From NCBI GenBank assembly GCA_947650365.1, contig OX393550.1, forward strand, positions 70,801,978 through 70,865,977: a DNA stretch of 64,000 nucleotides, read 5' to 3'. Below the pieces are notes generated by a model. That model ran no database searches and had not been told where the DNA came from. It saw only the letters and a list, made by a program, of their open reading frames with translations. The position numbers were made by a program, and so were the translations under genes. This DNA is from Chamaelirium japonicum (Eukaryota > Streptophyta > Magnoliopsida > Liliales > Melanthiaceae). Below are positions 42,771 through 53,852 of this stretch, in pieces (position 1 is the first letter of the stretch; the number at the start of each line of letters is the position of its first letter).

Positions 42771-43609
42771 AATGTTGTCAAGGCAATGGGGCGGCGCGCC
42801 TGAGGCGCAAGGGGCCGCTAGAGCCTGAGGCGCAAGGCGCAAATAAGGCGCACGCCTTAGTGTGTAAGGCGCAAAAATATATAATTTGCTTTAAAATTAA
42901 TAATAATTGTCAAAAAATTCTAAAATTCATTAAAAATATATATTTTATGAAAAAAAAAAGAAATATGATCATTATTCAACTAAATCAATGCAAGCCACAA
43001 GGTATACACTAACTCATAAGTCATAACTAGTGTGGTCATCAAATGAACAATTTATTATAGGCAACATGCCAATATCATATTCATAAAATGAAGGGATACA
43101 TTACTCATAAGTGATAATTGATAAGTGAGAACTCATAACCAATGAGTAAAAAAATCATCCATGAACCATGATTAAGTTAACATTGTCTTAATTCTTAAAC
43201 AGTTAAACCATTTAAATAGATCAAGAAGTATAAGTACTAAAAAACAGAGGACACGCTTGCAAAAAAAAAAACAAAGGACATAAATCATAAAACCACCCAA
43301 TCACTCATCATCATCATCAAATAAACCCTCCACACCATCTTGATTGGCATGGTCATCCACATCTCCAAAAGGCGCTTCTTCTTCAACAAACCGGTAAAAA
43401 AAAATAAAAAAAAAAAACGGAAAAAAAAAAAACAAACACAGTAAGGCGCGTGCCTTGTCCGCCCTGTGCCTGGTTCATGAGGCGCTGAAAGGTGCGCCTT
43501 TGCCACGCCTTGCTGTGCTCGCCTCACCAGGAAGCGCCTGAGGCGCATATGGCTGAATCGCCTTGAGGCGCGCCTGAGGCGCGCGCCTCACTGCGCCTTG
43601 ACAACTATG
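42771..43609. mobile_element. Mutator-like MITE with perfect 9-bp target duplication
   Basis: 839 bp flanked by CTTCCAGCC at 42762-42770 and 43610-43618. Termini: left AATGTTGTCAAGGC, right in reverse CATAGTTGTCAAGGC. Subterminal regions are GC-rich with repeated GCGCCTGAGGCGC palindromes (42,790-42,870 and 43,440-43,600), while the centre is AT-rich. Nine-base duplications and TTGTCAAGGC ends fit a non-autonomous Mutator-like family. No coding sequence. Confidence 0.88.
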
Positions 43610-43776
43610 CTTCCAGCCTTAACCAAATTTTCGGTTTTCTGGCTTTAGACAAAATTTGATATCTACACCGACCCAACCCGATCTAAATGGTTCGGGTTGG
43701 TTCAAGTATTTTGATTAAATGGGTTGGTTCGATTCTAAGTTTTGTGGATTCGACTAAATACGGGTCGGTTCCAGGT

Positions 43777-43778
<2 letters not shown>

Positions 43779-43833
<55 letters not shown>
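43779..43833. repeat. (TA)n microsatellite
   Basis: About 27 uninterrupted TA dinucleotides between a GGGTCGGTTCC motif and the chromovirus remnant. Likely hypervariable in length. Confidence 0.98.
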
Positions 43834-43836
<3 letters not shown>

Positions 43837-43875
43837 ACTGGATTGGACTTTTGGGCTACATTACAGTAGCACCTG

Positions 43876-45259
43876 AGAACCAACTACCAAGAGAGCTCAA
43901 CGAGTGGCTAAAGCTGAAGAAGAAGATGGAGACTTTGATGAGGATGACGAAGCCATCTTGACTTCCCTTAAACCAATGTCATCTCCATCCATGTCAGTTG
44001 TTAGGTGCGCCCTGTCTCAACCCAAGGACAAGAAGGTCAAACTGGGTCCCTGCCAACCTAAGAATAGTCAGGCCGAACAGCAATCAACGCTAGCTAAAAA
44101 GATTTTCAAGGAGCATGATTCGGTCCTAATCTTCATAGACCGATTTTCTGGGGTGACCCATTTCCTCCCTTGTTCCAAGACATCCGATGGCGTCATAAAG
44201 TTACACGGATTGCCTGAAATCATGCCCAACAAGGGTGTCAAGATCACCAATTTTTGTTGGAAAATCCCATGGCACAAGCTGGGCACTAGGCTCCAGTTCT
44301 CCACTACCGTCCATTCCCAGACCAATGACCAGACTGAAGTTGTCAATAGGAGTCCGGGAAACCTTGTCCGTACCTTGATAGGTGAACACGTTAAGACTTG
44401 GGATCTGAAACTGTCAGTAGCCGAGTTTGCATATAATACATCTGTCAATAGGTCCACCGGTGTGAGTCCTCATGAAGTCATGCATGGGTTCAAACCTAGG
44501 CAACCAGTCGATCTTATTCTCATATCTGAGCATCATAAAATTTTCGAGTCTGCATCTGCATTTGCATCACATATGCAAGAACTACATAAAGAAATCAGTA
44601 ACAAAATTGAGCAGAGCAATGCTGACTATAAATTACGAGCCGATGTCCGAAAACGAGCTCAAACTTTTAACATTGGGGATTATGTGATGGTCCGGCTTCG
44701 CCCGGAACGGTTTCCCCCGGGGACTGTGAAGAAACTACATGCACGCAGTGCCGGCCCCTTTCGGATCCTAAGGAAGATAAATGACAATGCCTATGTCATT
44801 GACCTACCTGAGGGTTTTGGCATTAGTCCGACTTTCAATACCGAAGATTTAGTGGCCTACAAGGGCCCAAATTTCAACCCTAGTAACCCTCTGGTAGAGC
44901 CTACCCTGGATCCTGTTTCTGAGAGCAACTATTTACCTCCACTACCCCAAAATATCCCAAATCCCACAGCAGACGGCATTGATAAAATTCTAGATGATGA
45001 AATCGTCTTTGGTAGAGACGGTGGAATCCGGCGGTACCTGGTTTGTTGGAAAGGAAGGCCCCATTCTGAGGACGCGTGGATTGAGCATCAGGGACCCCAG
45101 CAGATGGACCCAGACCTGCTGGAGCTGTACGAGAGCCGCACCGAGCCTTACTCGACGGAGTCGAGTTCTCTCCCACCCCGGGAGAATGATGGGGACATCG
45201 AGCAGAGCCCATGGCGCGTGTACGAGCGTAGGAGGCGCCACCTGAGCCTATGGCTCTGA
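43876..45259 (+). CDS. Chromovirus remnant: gag/protease scrap fused to integrase and chromodomain, open frame
   Basis: A stop-free frame of about 460 codons. The N terminus (TKRAQRVAKAEEEDGDFDEDDE ... SVVRCALSQPKD) matches the gag-protease junction of plant chromoviruses. It then jumps to the integrase core at VLIFIDRFSGVTHF (first catalytic Asp), so protease, reverse transcriptase and RNase H are deleted. The region that should hold the second catalytic Asp reads LPEIMPNKGVKI and lacks it; the Glu is present in QTEVVNRS. C-terminal DNA-binding block (NIGDYVMVRLRPERFPPG) and a chromodomain (IVFGRDGGIRRYLVCWKGRP, then AWIEHQGPQQMDPDLLELY, about residues 365-420) are intact. There is no in-frame ATG near the start. 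The integrase should be inactive; only the targeting domain could still work. Confidence 0.75.
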
Positions 45260-47324
45260 TCAGACAGCCTGCACCACCATGGATGGTTGCATTTGTTTTT
45301 ATTTTCTGCATTGTGTTATTTAGTCCCACCTCGACTTTCAGGGGTTTTCGTTTGTTATCGCAGGCCTTTATATAGGCCTGCCCATGGAACATGTAATGGC
45401 ACTGAATAATGAAATAAAAATTTTGTTTCTCCACTATTGTGTTGAGTGACAACAGGGTGAGGTGTGTGAAACCCCAATCCCAAACCCTAGGCGTGTGAAA
45501 CCCTAGGTGGGTACTAGGCGTGTGAAACCCTAGCCCAACCCTTACCTTATTCCGCCTCCTTGCTCCGCAACCTAGCCACCAGCCCGCCTCCTCCTTTCCC
45601 CCGGCCCAGCCAACACCCCCCCCCTTGCCGCCGCCCCTCTCCCTCCCTCCCTCTCACCCGACCGGCCCTACCCAGGCGCCGACCCCCTTCCCCATCCCGA
45701 TCCCCTCCTCTCCCCCTCCTGCTGCTGCCTACCCGCCACCAGCCCCACCCGATCCCCCTCTCCCCTCCTACTGCTGCCGCCGGCCCCAAACCCCAGCCAA
45801 CCCGACCCCGTCCCCTCATCCCTCATCCCACCCGATCCCTCTCCCCTCCTGCTGCTGCCGCCGGCCCCAAACCCCAGCCAACCCGACCCCGTCCCCTCAT
45901 CCCTCAACCGGCCCGGCCCCTCCTCTCCCCTTTCCACCCCGATCTCCCTCCTCTCTACCGGCTGTTGCCCACCCGACCTTGGCCCTTGCCGCCCGAACCC
46001 TCTCCCTCCTTCCCTGATTGCCCGATCCCATCCCCACTCGGTCTCTCACGCAATCCGATTCGATCGGACCCGGACCAACCTTCCATCCCCTCACCGGTCC
46101 GGCATGCTTCCATGGCGGACTCCGACATGGATCAGTGGATGATTGAAGACGCAGAAGGGTGCCTCGACATGAACTCCCCCTTCCCTACTTGGAAGGAGAG
46201 AGTGTGGAGGAGCCTGTGAAGGGTGCCTCGACATCAACTCCCCCCTCCCGACTTGGAAGGAGAGAGCGTGGAGGAATCTGTGACTGCGCTGCCATCAGCA
46301 CCTCATCAGTAAGGATTTCCCTACTCGACCAGGTATCAACGTGTTTCACCAATTGGATATCTAGTCTATTATCTTTGCCAACTGCTGCCCTGTCGTGAGA
46401 TTGAGTGTCCACCTGCCTGTAGCGCTGTTAATCTAGATATTGCAAGTAGGACTATTAGGGTTGTCTTTTATCGCCTGATATTGAAATCGATCGGCATTGT
46501 TACAGTAGTTCCCAACGCATCTGCCCATGTTATTTATTTGAGTTAATTTTCTCGTGTGGTATCAAAATTAATAGTAAGCTCTGCCTGCTCAATTAATTAA
46601 TAACATTTCGTCATTTGCATCGTTTTGCATCACATTCTCTACTTTCGTCACCCTAACCCCTATTATATGCTCCTTGGGTAACATCACTGAACAATGTTTG
46701 AAAGTACGTCTCTTGTTATACTTCACAATAACAGTAAGGGCCACAAAGTTGGCCAAACTAGAGGTTGATGTAGCCCTAGACCATTGGACCAAATTGAGGC
46801 AATAACCAAGTAGATCTCTAAAGGATAAGTTACAATGAGTATCAGATCAATTTGCATATATAGACGGTTGAGCATCAGGGAACATTCAATTCATCTCACC
46901 AAGTGAAACAAAGATCGATATTTCAAAGGCTTCATCATGGAAAGAACCAATATATCATTGAGGAAAACTACTCTTTGTCCAGTAAATCAGAACCTGAGAA
47001 TAAGGACTAACCACCTTTTTCCTGTTGGTTGTAAGTTGTTATAACGAAGATAAAAAAGGGATCTCTTTTGTATTGGGACTGGTTGCAGCACATTTGATGT
47101 AGGCAAGGACGGACCTACACAAGGTTTCGGAGGGATTTGTGGAAATATGAAAATCAGGACAGCCAGGGGGATTTTTGTCTTTAAAGGATGATCTGTTTTT
47201 CGGATCTGGACGAATATTGGTGGAGGTGTCGGTAACGATGCGAGGAAGGGCAGATCCAAATTTGAGGTCAATCTAAAGTTAAGTTTGAATCAGAGCAAGC
47301 AGTTTTTATATAAAAAGAAGCTAA
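45260..47324 (+). other. 3' flank of the chromovirus remnant and unassigned Pro-rich region
   Basis: 45,260-45,460 holds TTTATATAGGCC (about 45,367) and an AATAATGAAATAAAA signal, compatible with a partial LTR or 3' end of the remnant. Bases 45,466-45,535 contain three copies of GTGTGAAACCC. A Pro-rich frame runs 45,560-46,219 (219 codons, ending DMNSPFPTWKERVWRSL); low complexity makes both strands open and I do not recognise it. GAAGGGTGCCTCGACAT recurs at 46,153 and 46,218, a 65-bp tandem duplication that includes its stop. The rest, to 47,324, is intron-like. Confidence 0.45.
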
Positions 47325-47679
47325 GGGTCCGTTCTTTTGGCGAAACATAAATGGGAAGGGAAATTCATTTGCTTGAGATATTCATGGGCAAGGACAATGA
47401 TGTCTCGGGAAAATAAATTTCTCATGTTCTTTTCAGCTGGGCAAATCCATCTAAATTTTCGATGGATCAAATGGATCTCAGCAAATAATGTCTTGTCCAC
47501 GGTGGCCAATCAATGTCCGACCAATTTGGGTGGGACACTAATGTGCCACCAAATTAGGAAAAAAAGGAATCTTGGAAAACCATTTACTCATGGAATTGGA
47601 TAAAAGAACGTGGGCACAAAATGAGATTGCCCGGGTAAATCAATGTCCAACCTAATTTACTCGCCAAAAGAACGGACCC
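47325..47679. mobile_element. Tourist-like (PIF/Harbinger) MITE
   Basis: 355 bp with inverted repeats of at least 19 bp: GGGTCCGTTCTTTTGGCGA on the left and its exact reverse complement at the right end (47661-47679). The flanking trinucleotide TAA is present on both sides, the duplication PIF/Harbinger elements make. There is no coding sequence. The near-perfect ends indicate a fairly recent insertion. Confidence 0.88.
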
Positions 47680-48225
47680 TAAACGATCATGCAAAGGGCC
47701 ACAACAATCCAATTAAAGTTAATAATGATTATGGCAATTTAATGGGCTTCAAATAGATGAGAAAGATGAATATGGGCAACGGAAAAGATGTGAAAACAAT
47801 GAAAGATGATGGACAATGATGCGGATGATGAAAGAAAATAAAGAAACGATAAATCAAACCGCCTCGGATTTGCAAGGAGTCACCTAGGGGATCCTTCGCG
47901 GGGAAAGGTCATCAATCGAGGTAGTCGGATACTTCGGATCACTAACGGGTACCACTCCCAAGGGCAGACATCGTTGCTTCTCGAGGCAGAGTCGATGAAG
48001 AAGGGGTGTGGACACGTCGACACGAGTCAACCCTAATCTCTCAAGATGATGAATACTTTCATCCAAAATTTGAAATCTTCTTTTCACTCATCATTTTTAT
48101 ATATCTAGGGTTTTCCATGGAGGTGGAGATCGAAAGAGAAATAGGGGTGGACAGCATGGAAAGAGGGGCAAATAAGAAAAGAAGGGGAAGAGAATAAGAG
48201 AGAAAGAAAGAGACGGATTGAGGGG
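47680..48225. other. Unassigned repeat-like segment
   Basis: Contains TACCACTCCCAAGG and CTTCTCGAGGCAGAG at about 47,947-47,990, spaced as in 11,560-11,595. This suggests a second remnant of the same unnamed repeat. AG-rich sequence follows. No gene. Confidence 0.4.
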
Positions 48226-48355
48226 GTCCATGATGATACTACCGGCACCGGGGGAGGTGGATCTGGTGGAGTTTTTGAAACACCTATATTCAACCTCGGC
48301 TACAACTATTCTACAGAGGCTCCTCGGCACGATCAACCACCAGAAGGAGAGTCAT
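48226..48355 (+). pseudogene. Possible transposase C-terminal tail, left half
   Basis: One plus-strand frame reads HDDTTGTGGGGSGGVFE, then TPIFNLGYNYSTEAPRHDQ, ending at TAA about 48,352. A second tail-like piece (YSQQQYYPGEPQHYYPQQ, 54,180-54,280) lies beyond the insertion at 48,494-54,133. Gly- and Tyr/Gln-rich tails of this kind follow the dimerisation domain in some plant hAT proteins, but no diagnostic hAT motif is visible, so this is a weak inference from composition and position. Confidence 0.25.
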
Positions 48356-48785
48356 AATATCACGATAAAACCTATAGATGACTATCAAAGCAAATACATG
48401 ATAATACTTAGTTTGTGTTGGAGCCAGAAGCATACATCCAGCAGTATGATCGTACGAGACTCATGGAGTGCAACAGCAAGAGCATCGGTCGCCGAGACTG
48501 TCAATTGGGCTGGGCTTTCCCGATACCCACTTGTTTGGCCCGAAAAAATTTGGGCCGAGCTTTATGTGAGCTTGGGCAGGGCTAGGCTGAGCTTGGATAT
48601 GATTTTAAGCCCGAACTTGAGTTCAGGCCGAGTTCGGGCTATGTTAAGCTCTGCCAGTTTTAAGTCTGAACCCGAAATAGTAAGGGTGTATTTGTTTATT
48701 GAACAATCCCCTCTCGATATACTTTGCTTATTCAGGAGATAAAGTTATGCACGAGTTGGTTTTTAGTGAGAGTTGTTATTGTTTA

Positions 48786-48937
48786 TGTTAATGTATATAG
48801 AGATGGGTTGGGTCTTATGTAATATGTACAGTCGGGTCGGGTTCTATGTTGTGTGTGTGTGTGTGTGTGTATTGAGCTTAGTCCCTCAATGAAGACTAAT
48901 TATATTCTCTCCAAACCCTATGCGTCATCTCCTAACA
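48786..48937 (+). repeat. Copia 5' LTR
   Basis: 152 bp including a GT microsatellite (about 48,851-48,871) not expanded in the 3' LTR, where ATATATATAT occupies the same place. It ends CATCTCCTAACA. Confidence 0.93.
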
Positions 48938-48949
48938 TGGTATCAGAGC
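48938..48949 (+). other. Copia primer-binding site
   Basis: TGGTATCAGAGC, immediately after the 5' LTR; initiator tRNA-Met type. Confidence 0.95.
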
Positions 48950-48989
48950 TCTAGGGTTTCTCCCGTTGCGACGGCGACGACGACGGTTG

Positions 48990-51900
48990 ATCCTCCGGCA
49001 CCAGCACCATCTTCGGCCTCCTCCTTCGGTTTCCGCACCTCCTCCGACCTCCCCCTCCGGTCCCCGACCCCCACCCCCACTCGGCCCCTTCTCCACCCGA
49101 CCCCACCCCTCCCGGCCTCTTCTCCTCTGGTTCCCGCACCCCTCCTAACCTCCTCCTGCGATCTCCGACCCCACCCGACTCCACCCCAATCCCACCCGGC
49201 CCCCCACCCCTCCTCCAATCAGCCACCCCGACCCTATCCGGGTCCACCCCGATCCCTCCCGACCCCACCCGGCTCCACCCCGCCCCCACTCCTTCACCCC
49301 AACCCCTCCTCCACCCCGACCTTGCCCTGACCAACCTTGATCCTCCATGGAGTCTGCTATTGTGCCTTTCGTCGTCGCGATATCCCCACCGCTAAAGGTG
49401 GTCCATTTTCAGTTGACCTAGTTTAGCGACTGGCCAGACTAGGCACTCACCGTCGAGACCGCCTCTCCAGTCGTAATCTCTGGGGTCACATCACCGGTGA
49501 GAACCCACCTCCGACCGATTCATCTGGCTCCTCCTCGGTCACCAGTAGCACTGCTGCCAGCAGTGCGTCACCTGTTCTTGTTGCTGTCACGACCGCCCTT
49601 ACGTGGCGTCGTCACGACCAGATCATCCGGGCTTATCTCCTGGACTCTGTTGCTCGTCCACTCCTTGCACCCATCAGTCGTCTTCCTACGGTGCACACGA
49701 TGTGGGAGTATCTCCGGGACTGATTCCTCCCGTGAGGTAGTGCATGCCGGCATCAGCTTATTTGTGACTCCTAGTTCGCTCATCAATGGAACGTACGATT
49801 CAGGAGTTCTTCAGCCTGATGAGTGCCAACTGGCATGAGTTGAACTCTCTAATCCCCGAGCGGTGTGCTTACCCGTGCTCCAAGGACTTTCAGCGCTACC
49901 TTGACGATGGCCACCTCTACCAGTTCCTAGCCACGCTTCGACCGGACTTCACTATCATTGTTGCTCAGCTCGTTCACCGTGAGCCTCTTCCTCGGCTAGA
50001 GGATGCCTTGCTAGCCTTGGTCGACGAGGAGACTCGTCTTCAAACTCAGGGTACTCGTCCTCCTCCACCTGCTCTAAGACCAGACAGCGCCCTGGCCTTC
50101 AGCTTTCCTGACGGGCCTATCTTCTGTCATTACTGCCAGAAGCCCAATCATATGAAACGTGAATGTCCCACACTTCCTCGCAACCCCTGCTAAGGACAGG
50201 ACGAGCGGAAATCACGCTGGGCTCCTGCTTCTTGTGATGATCGATGAGGCTGTCAAGGTGGACGGAGTCGTGGACATGGTCAGCCCTCCTTCCGTCACTT
50301 TAGTGGCACTGCAGCTGCTGCTATAGCGACTCCCATCTCCCGCCGCTACCACTGCACTGTCTGTGCCTGAGCCGGGCTGTCTTCAACGACTCGAGGAGCT
50401 CCTTCTCCGACACCTCTCTACCACTAGCTCCTCGGCTGCTCACGGCTTGTCTGCTACCTCTGGTACTGCTGCCCCATGGATCTTCGATTCAGGTGCCTCC
50501 TGTTATCTCACTGTGACTCCACTGTACGTACCGATTGCACTCCTACTTCCACTGTACTCATCGATTGCACTGCGGATGTGACTTTTGTACCTATCCCACA
50601 ATGTGGGTCCATCACCACTACCTCAGATCCTACTGGTCGACTGGCCCTACTCTTTGTCCATCATGCCCCTCTCCTAAACATTAACCTAACTTTTGTTAGT
50701 TATCTTTGTGACTCTAGCCTGGTTGTTACCTTCACCTCTTTTGCTTGTATTGTGCAGGATTCGCGGACGGGTCAGAAGATTAGGATGGGCCATAGAGCAG
50801 GACTTTACCAGCTGGACCATCTTTATGTTTCCCCTTCGCCTGTTGCGTCTGCCATGTCAGTTACCTCTGATGTTGACCTATGGCATAGAAGGTAGGTCAT
50901 TTGTCTAGTGATCAACTTAAAAGTGTATTCCGTTCGTGTGCTTTGGGTCTTGTGTCCTCCCCCCTCTCTGTCTGTATGGGTTGCAGATTGGCAAAGCACC
51001 TAGCTCTTCCATTTTTTGCCAATGCTTCCCGATCTACCGCCCTTTTTGAGTTAGTGCATTCTGATATTTGGAGTTCCGCTCCTATTGCCTCTCTCGGGTT
51101 TTATGTACTATATTAGCTTTATAGACGACTACCCGAGATGCACCTGGGTTTATCTTATGCGTCACCGGTCTGAGATCCCACATATCTATCAGATATTCAC
51201 CACTATACTTCATACCAATTCGATCGGCACATCAAGACCTTTCGGTCTGACTGTGTCAAAAAGTATCTCTTCTTTGAGATGCGTGAGATCCTTCAATCTC
51301 ACGGTACTCTTCACCAATAGTCATGTCCCCACACCCATGAGAAGAACGAAGTCGCCGAACGAAAGCATCATCATGTTCTCGAGACAGCACGAACTTTGCT
51401 TCTCTCTGCATCTGTTCCTCACTCCTACAGGGCTGAAGCAGTTATGACGGTTGTTCACCTCATTAACATTACTCCGTTCTCTGCTCTTTCTGATGCTACT
51501 CCATATGAGCGTCTCCACTCGTTTCTTCGATTACTCTCTTCTTCGTACTTTTCGAGTGTACGTGTTTTTTCTCCTCCCTCCTCATGAGCATAACAAACTC
51601 TCTGCAAGGTCTGTCAAGTGTGTTCACTTGGGTCTCAGTCAGAAGCACAAAGGGTATCAATGGCTCGCCGTATTCGTATCTCTCGTCATGTTTCCTTTGT
51701 TGAGGAAGTCTCGTTCTTCTCCACTGAATCACAAGTTCTCTCATCACCACCTGTATCTTCTTCTTCACCACCACCACTCATTTCCCTTCCATTATTTTCT
51801 CCGTCTTCCCCCACTAGGCCCTTTCCTTCGTCTCCTCCATCCCCCACTCCACCTCCCCCGCCTCCCTCACCCCCACTTACATGCCCCCCCCCCCTCCTCC

Positions 51901-53704
51901 CTTGCCACCAACATCTTCTCCATCTCCCTCACCTCAACCAGTACCACCTGTCATGCGTGTCTACGTTCGTCGCTCTACAGTTACTCCCACCACGACTGCC
52001 TCCACTGGTACTCATTCGCCTGCCCTACGCATGAACATCATCCTCCTGACAGATAGGAATACTCTCCTGACAGGTTTGGCTACTCTGCTTTTACCTCTAC
52101 CTCTTTTGACACCTCTGGCTATTCTGTTGTTGCCTCCTATTCTCCGTCATACAAGGCCTTTTTTACTGCTCTCCACACCCACCGGGGGCTCCGGTCGTAC
52201 CGTGACGTAGTTTTGCATCCAGATTGGCGACGGGCCATGACAGCGGAGCTTAAGGCCTTTCAGTAGACTAAGACTTGGGATATGGTTCCTTGTCCTATAA
52301 GCATGGTGCATGTCAGCTGCAAATGGATCTTCAAGGTCAAGACTCGACTTGATGGTTTCATTGAGCGACACAAGGCTCGCCTTGTTGCTCGTGACTTCTC
52401 CCAGGAGTATGGGATTGACTACGAGGAGACGTTTGCTCCAATTGCTCGAATGGCCACATTTCACACCCTCTTAGCTGTGATAGTTGCTCGAGAGTGGCCT
52501 CTCCATCAGATAGACGTGACAAATGCTTTCCTACATGGTAATCTCTCAAAGAAGGTGTACATGGCTCTTCCACCAAGCGTCTCTGCTCCTTCGGGGCATG
52601 TCTGTCGTCTGTGTCGGGCAATCTATAGACTCAAACAGGCCCCTCGTGCCTAATTTGAGCGATTTCGCAGTGCAGTTCTAACCGCTGGGTTTGTAAAGCG
52701 ACACTGACTATGCCATGTTTATCCGCTCCTCTAGTCAAGGTCTTGTTTTGCTTCTGTATGTGGATGATATGATCAGCACCGGGGACGACAGCGTCACCTC
52801 CAGAGTCAGTTTGATATGAATGATCAGGGCCCTCTTCGCTACTTCCATGGCCTTGAGATTGCTCGATCAGCTCATGGATTGTTGATCTCCCAGCAGAAGT
52901 ACATCTCTGACATCCTTGTCGAGGCTGCAATCACTGATTCTCGCACTGCGGATACACCCATAGAGCTCAACTTGAAGCTCCTCTCTACAGATGGTGAGTC
53001 TCTCTAGGACGTCTCAAGATACCAGAGGCTGGTTGAGATGCTAGTCTATCCCAGTATGACTAGGTCAGACATTAGCCATGCTGTTGATATTGTAAGTCGG
53101 TTTGTTCAGGCTCCCCGCTCTGTTCACTATGCAGCGGTACTCAAGATTATCCGCTTCATCAGGGCACCATCACTTGCTCTTTGCATCACTTGCTCTTTGC
53201 TTCTACCTTCCACCTCTACTCTAGTAGTCTAGTGATGCACGCCTACTCCAATGCCGACTGGGCAGAGGGCGTTGCTACTCGCCGTTCTACCACCGGCTAC
53301 TGTGTGTTCCTTGGTGACTCCCTCATCTTTTGGCGCAGTAAGAAACCAGAGTCTGTTGCTCACTCCAGCACCGAAGCCGAATATAGGACTATGAAATCCA
53401 CCACTGCAGAGATGTCTGGCTTCGCCATCTTCTACTCGACCTCAACATAGTGATATCCGAGCCCACACCTTTCTTCTGTGACAACCGGAGTCCTATTCAG
53501 ATCGCTAGCAATCCGATTTTCCACGAGCGGACGAAACATATAGAGGTTGACTGTCACTATGTTCGTCAGGAGTTTCTCGCCCACACCATCTCCTCGCCAT
53601 TCATTCCCTCGACAGAACAAACTACTGACTTCCTCACAAAATCTTTTACCATTGCTTGCTTCCGATATTTTATCAGCAAACTCTCGGTACATGATCCACT
53701 GTGA
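48990..53704 (+). pseudogene. Copia gag-pol, decayed
   Basis: A Pro-rich low-complexity leader (48,990-49,340) precedes gag. The zinc knuckle CHYCQKPNHMKREC is at about 50,125-50,166. The protease site WIFDSGASCYLT is at about 50,470-50,510. GAG-pre-integrase DLWHRR is near 50,875. Integrase blocks LFELVHSDIWSS (about 51,045) and FIDDYPRCTWVYL (about 51,118) lie in different frames; the AERKHHHVLETAR block follows at about 51,355. RT starts CKWIFKVKTRLDG (about 52,318) with DYEETFAPIARM and IDVTNAFLHGNL, and has YVDD at 52,757-52,768. RNase H includes YSNADWAEGVATRRSTTGYC and HSSTEAEYR (about 53,240-53,400). At least ten stops or frameshifts prevent translation as one polyprotein. Confidence 0.9.
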
Positions 53705-53717
53705 GTTTGAGGGGGAG

Positions 53718-53852
53718 TGTTAATATATATAGAGATGGGTAGGGTCTTATGTACAGTCGGTTCGGGTTCTATGTTGCATATATATATTGGGCTTAGTCCT
53801 TCAATGAAGAGTAATTCTATTCTCTCCAAACCCTATCCGTCATCTCCTAACA
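53718..53852 (+). repeat. Copia 3' LTR
   Basis: 135 bp, TGTTAATATATATAGAG to CTCCTAACA, preceded by the purine tract and followed by GTTTA. Confidence 0.93.

Larger units (their letters stand above)
41057..43667. mobile_element. Solo LTR of a gypsy element, carrying a tandem array and a Mutator MITE
   Basis: Begins TGTATGAACAAAATTTGG and ends GATATCTACA, with perfect 5-bp duplications CCGAC at 41052-41056 and 43668-43672. Ends and layout resemble element B's LTR: TGTATGCGCGG start, GGAGATTGNGGG near 130 bp, GATCGGCTAGGGGCTTTG, and CTACA end. It is thus an LTR of a related Tat-type element left by recombination between two LTRs. It contains a 65-bp tandem array (about 42,245-42,770) and a Mutator MITE (42,771-43,609); without the MITE it is about 1.77 kb. 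A TATA-like CTTTTATAAAGG lies near 41,571. Confidence 0.8.
48786..53852 (+). mobile_element. Ty1/copia retrotransposon with short LTRs, defective
   Basis: 5,067 bp with perfect target duplication GTTTA at 48781-48785 and 53853-53857. LTRs are 48786-48937 (152 bp) and 53718-53852 (135 bp), both TGTTAAT to CTAACA; the length difference is mostly a GT repeat and a small indel. Primer site follows the left LTR, and a GAGGGGGAG polypurine tract (53709-53717) precedes the right one. Gag, protease, integrase, reverse transcriptase and RNase H come in copia order, on plus strand, broken by many stops and frameshifts. Very short LTRs suggest the Ale/Retrofit-like group, but that needs a tree. Confidence 0.93.

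Noticed and set aside
42245..43655. CRISPR-like array because of regular 65-bp spacing
   Set aside because: Units are contiguous tandem repeats without unique spacers, in a plant nuclear LTR.
45466..45535. Telomere-like AAACCCTA repeats
   Set aside because: The repeated unit is GTGTGAAACCCTAGG with other sequence between; not the plant telomere heptamer in tandem.
45560..46219. Pro-rich protein of 219 codons
   Set aside because: Low-complexity C-rich sequence open on both strands; only the last 50 residues look non-repetitive, and no family is recognised. Not called as a gene.
48943..49348. Gly-rich and Pro-rich frames just after the copia primer site
   Set aside because: Low-complexity leader of the copia element, open on three frames.
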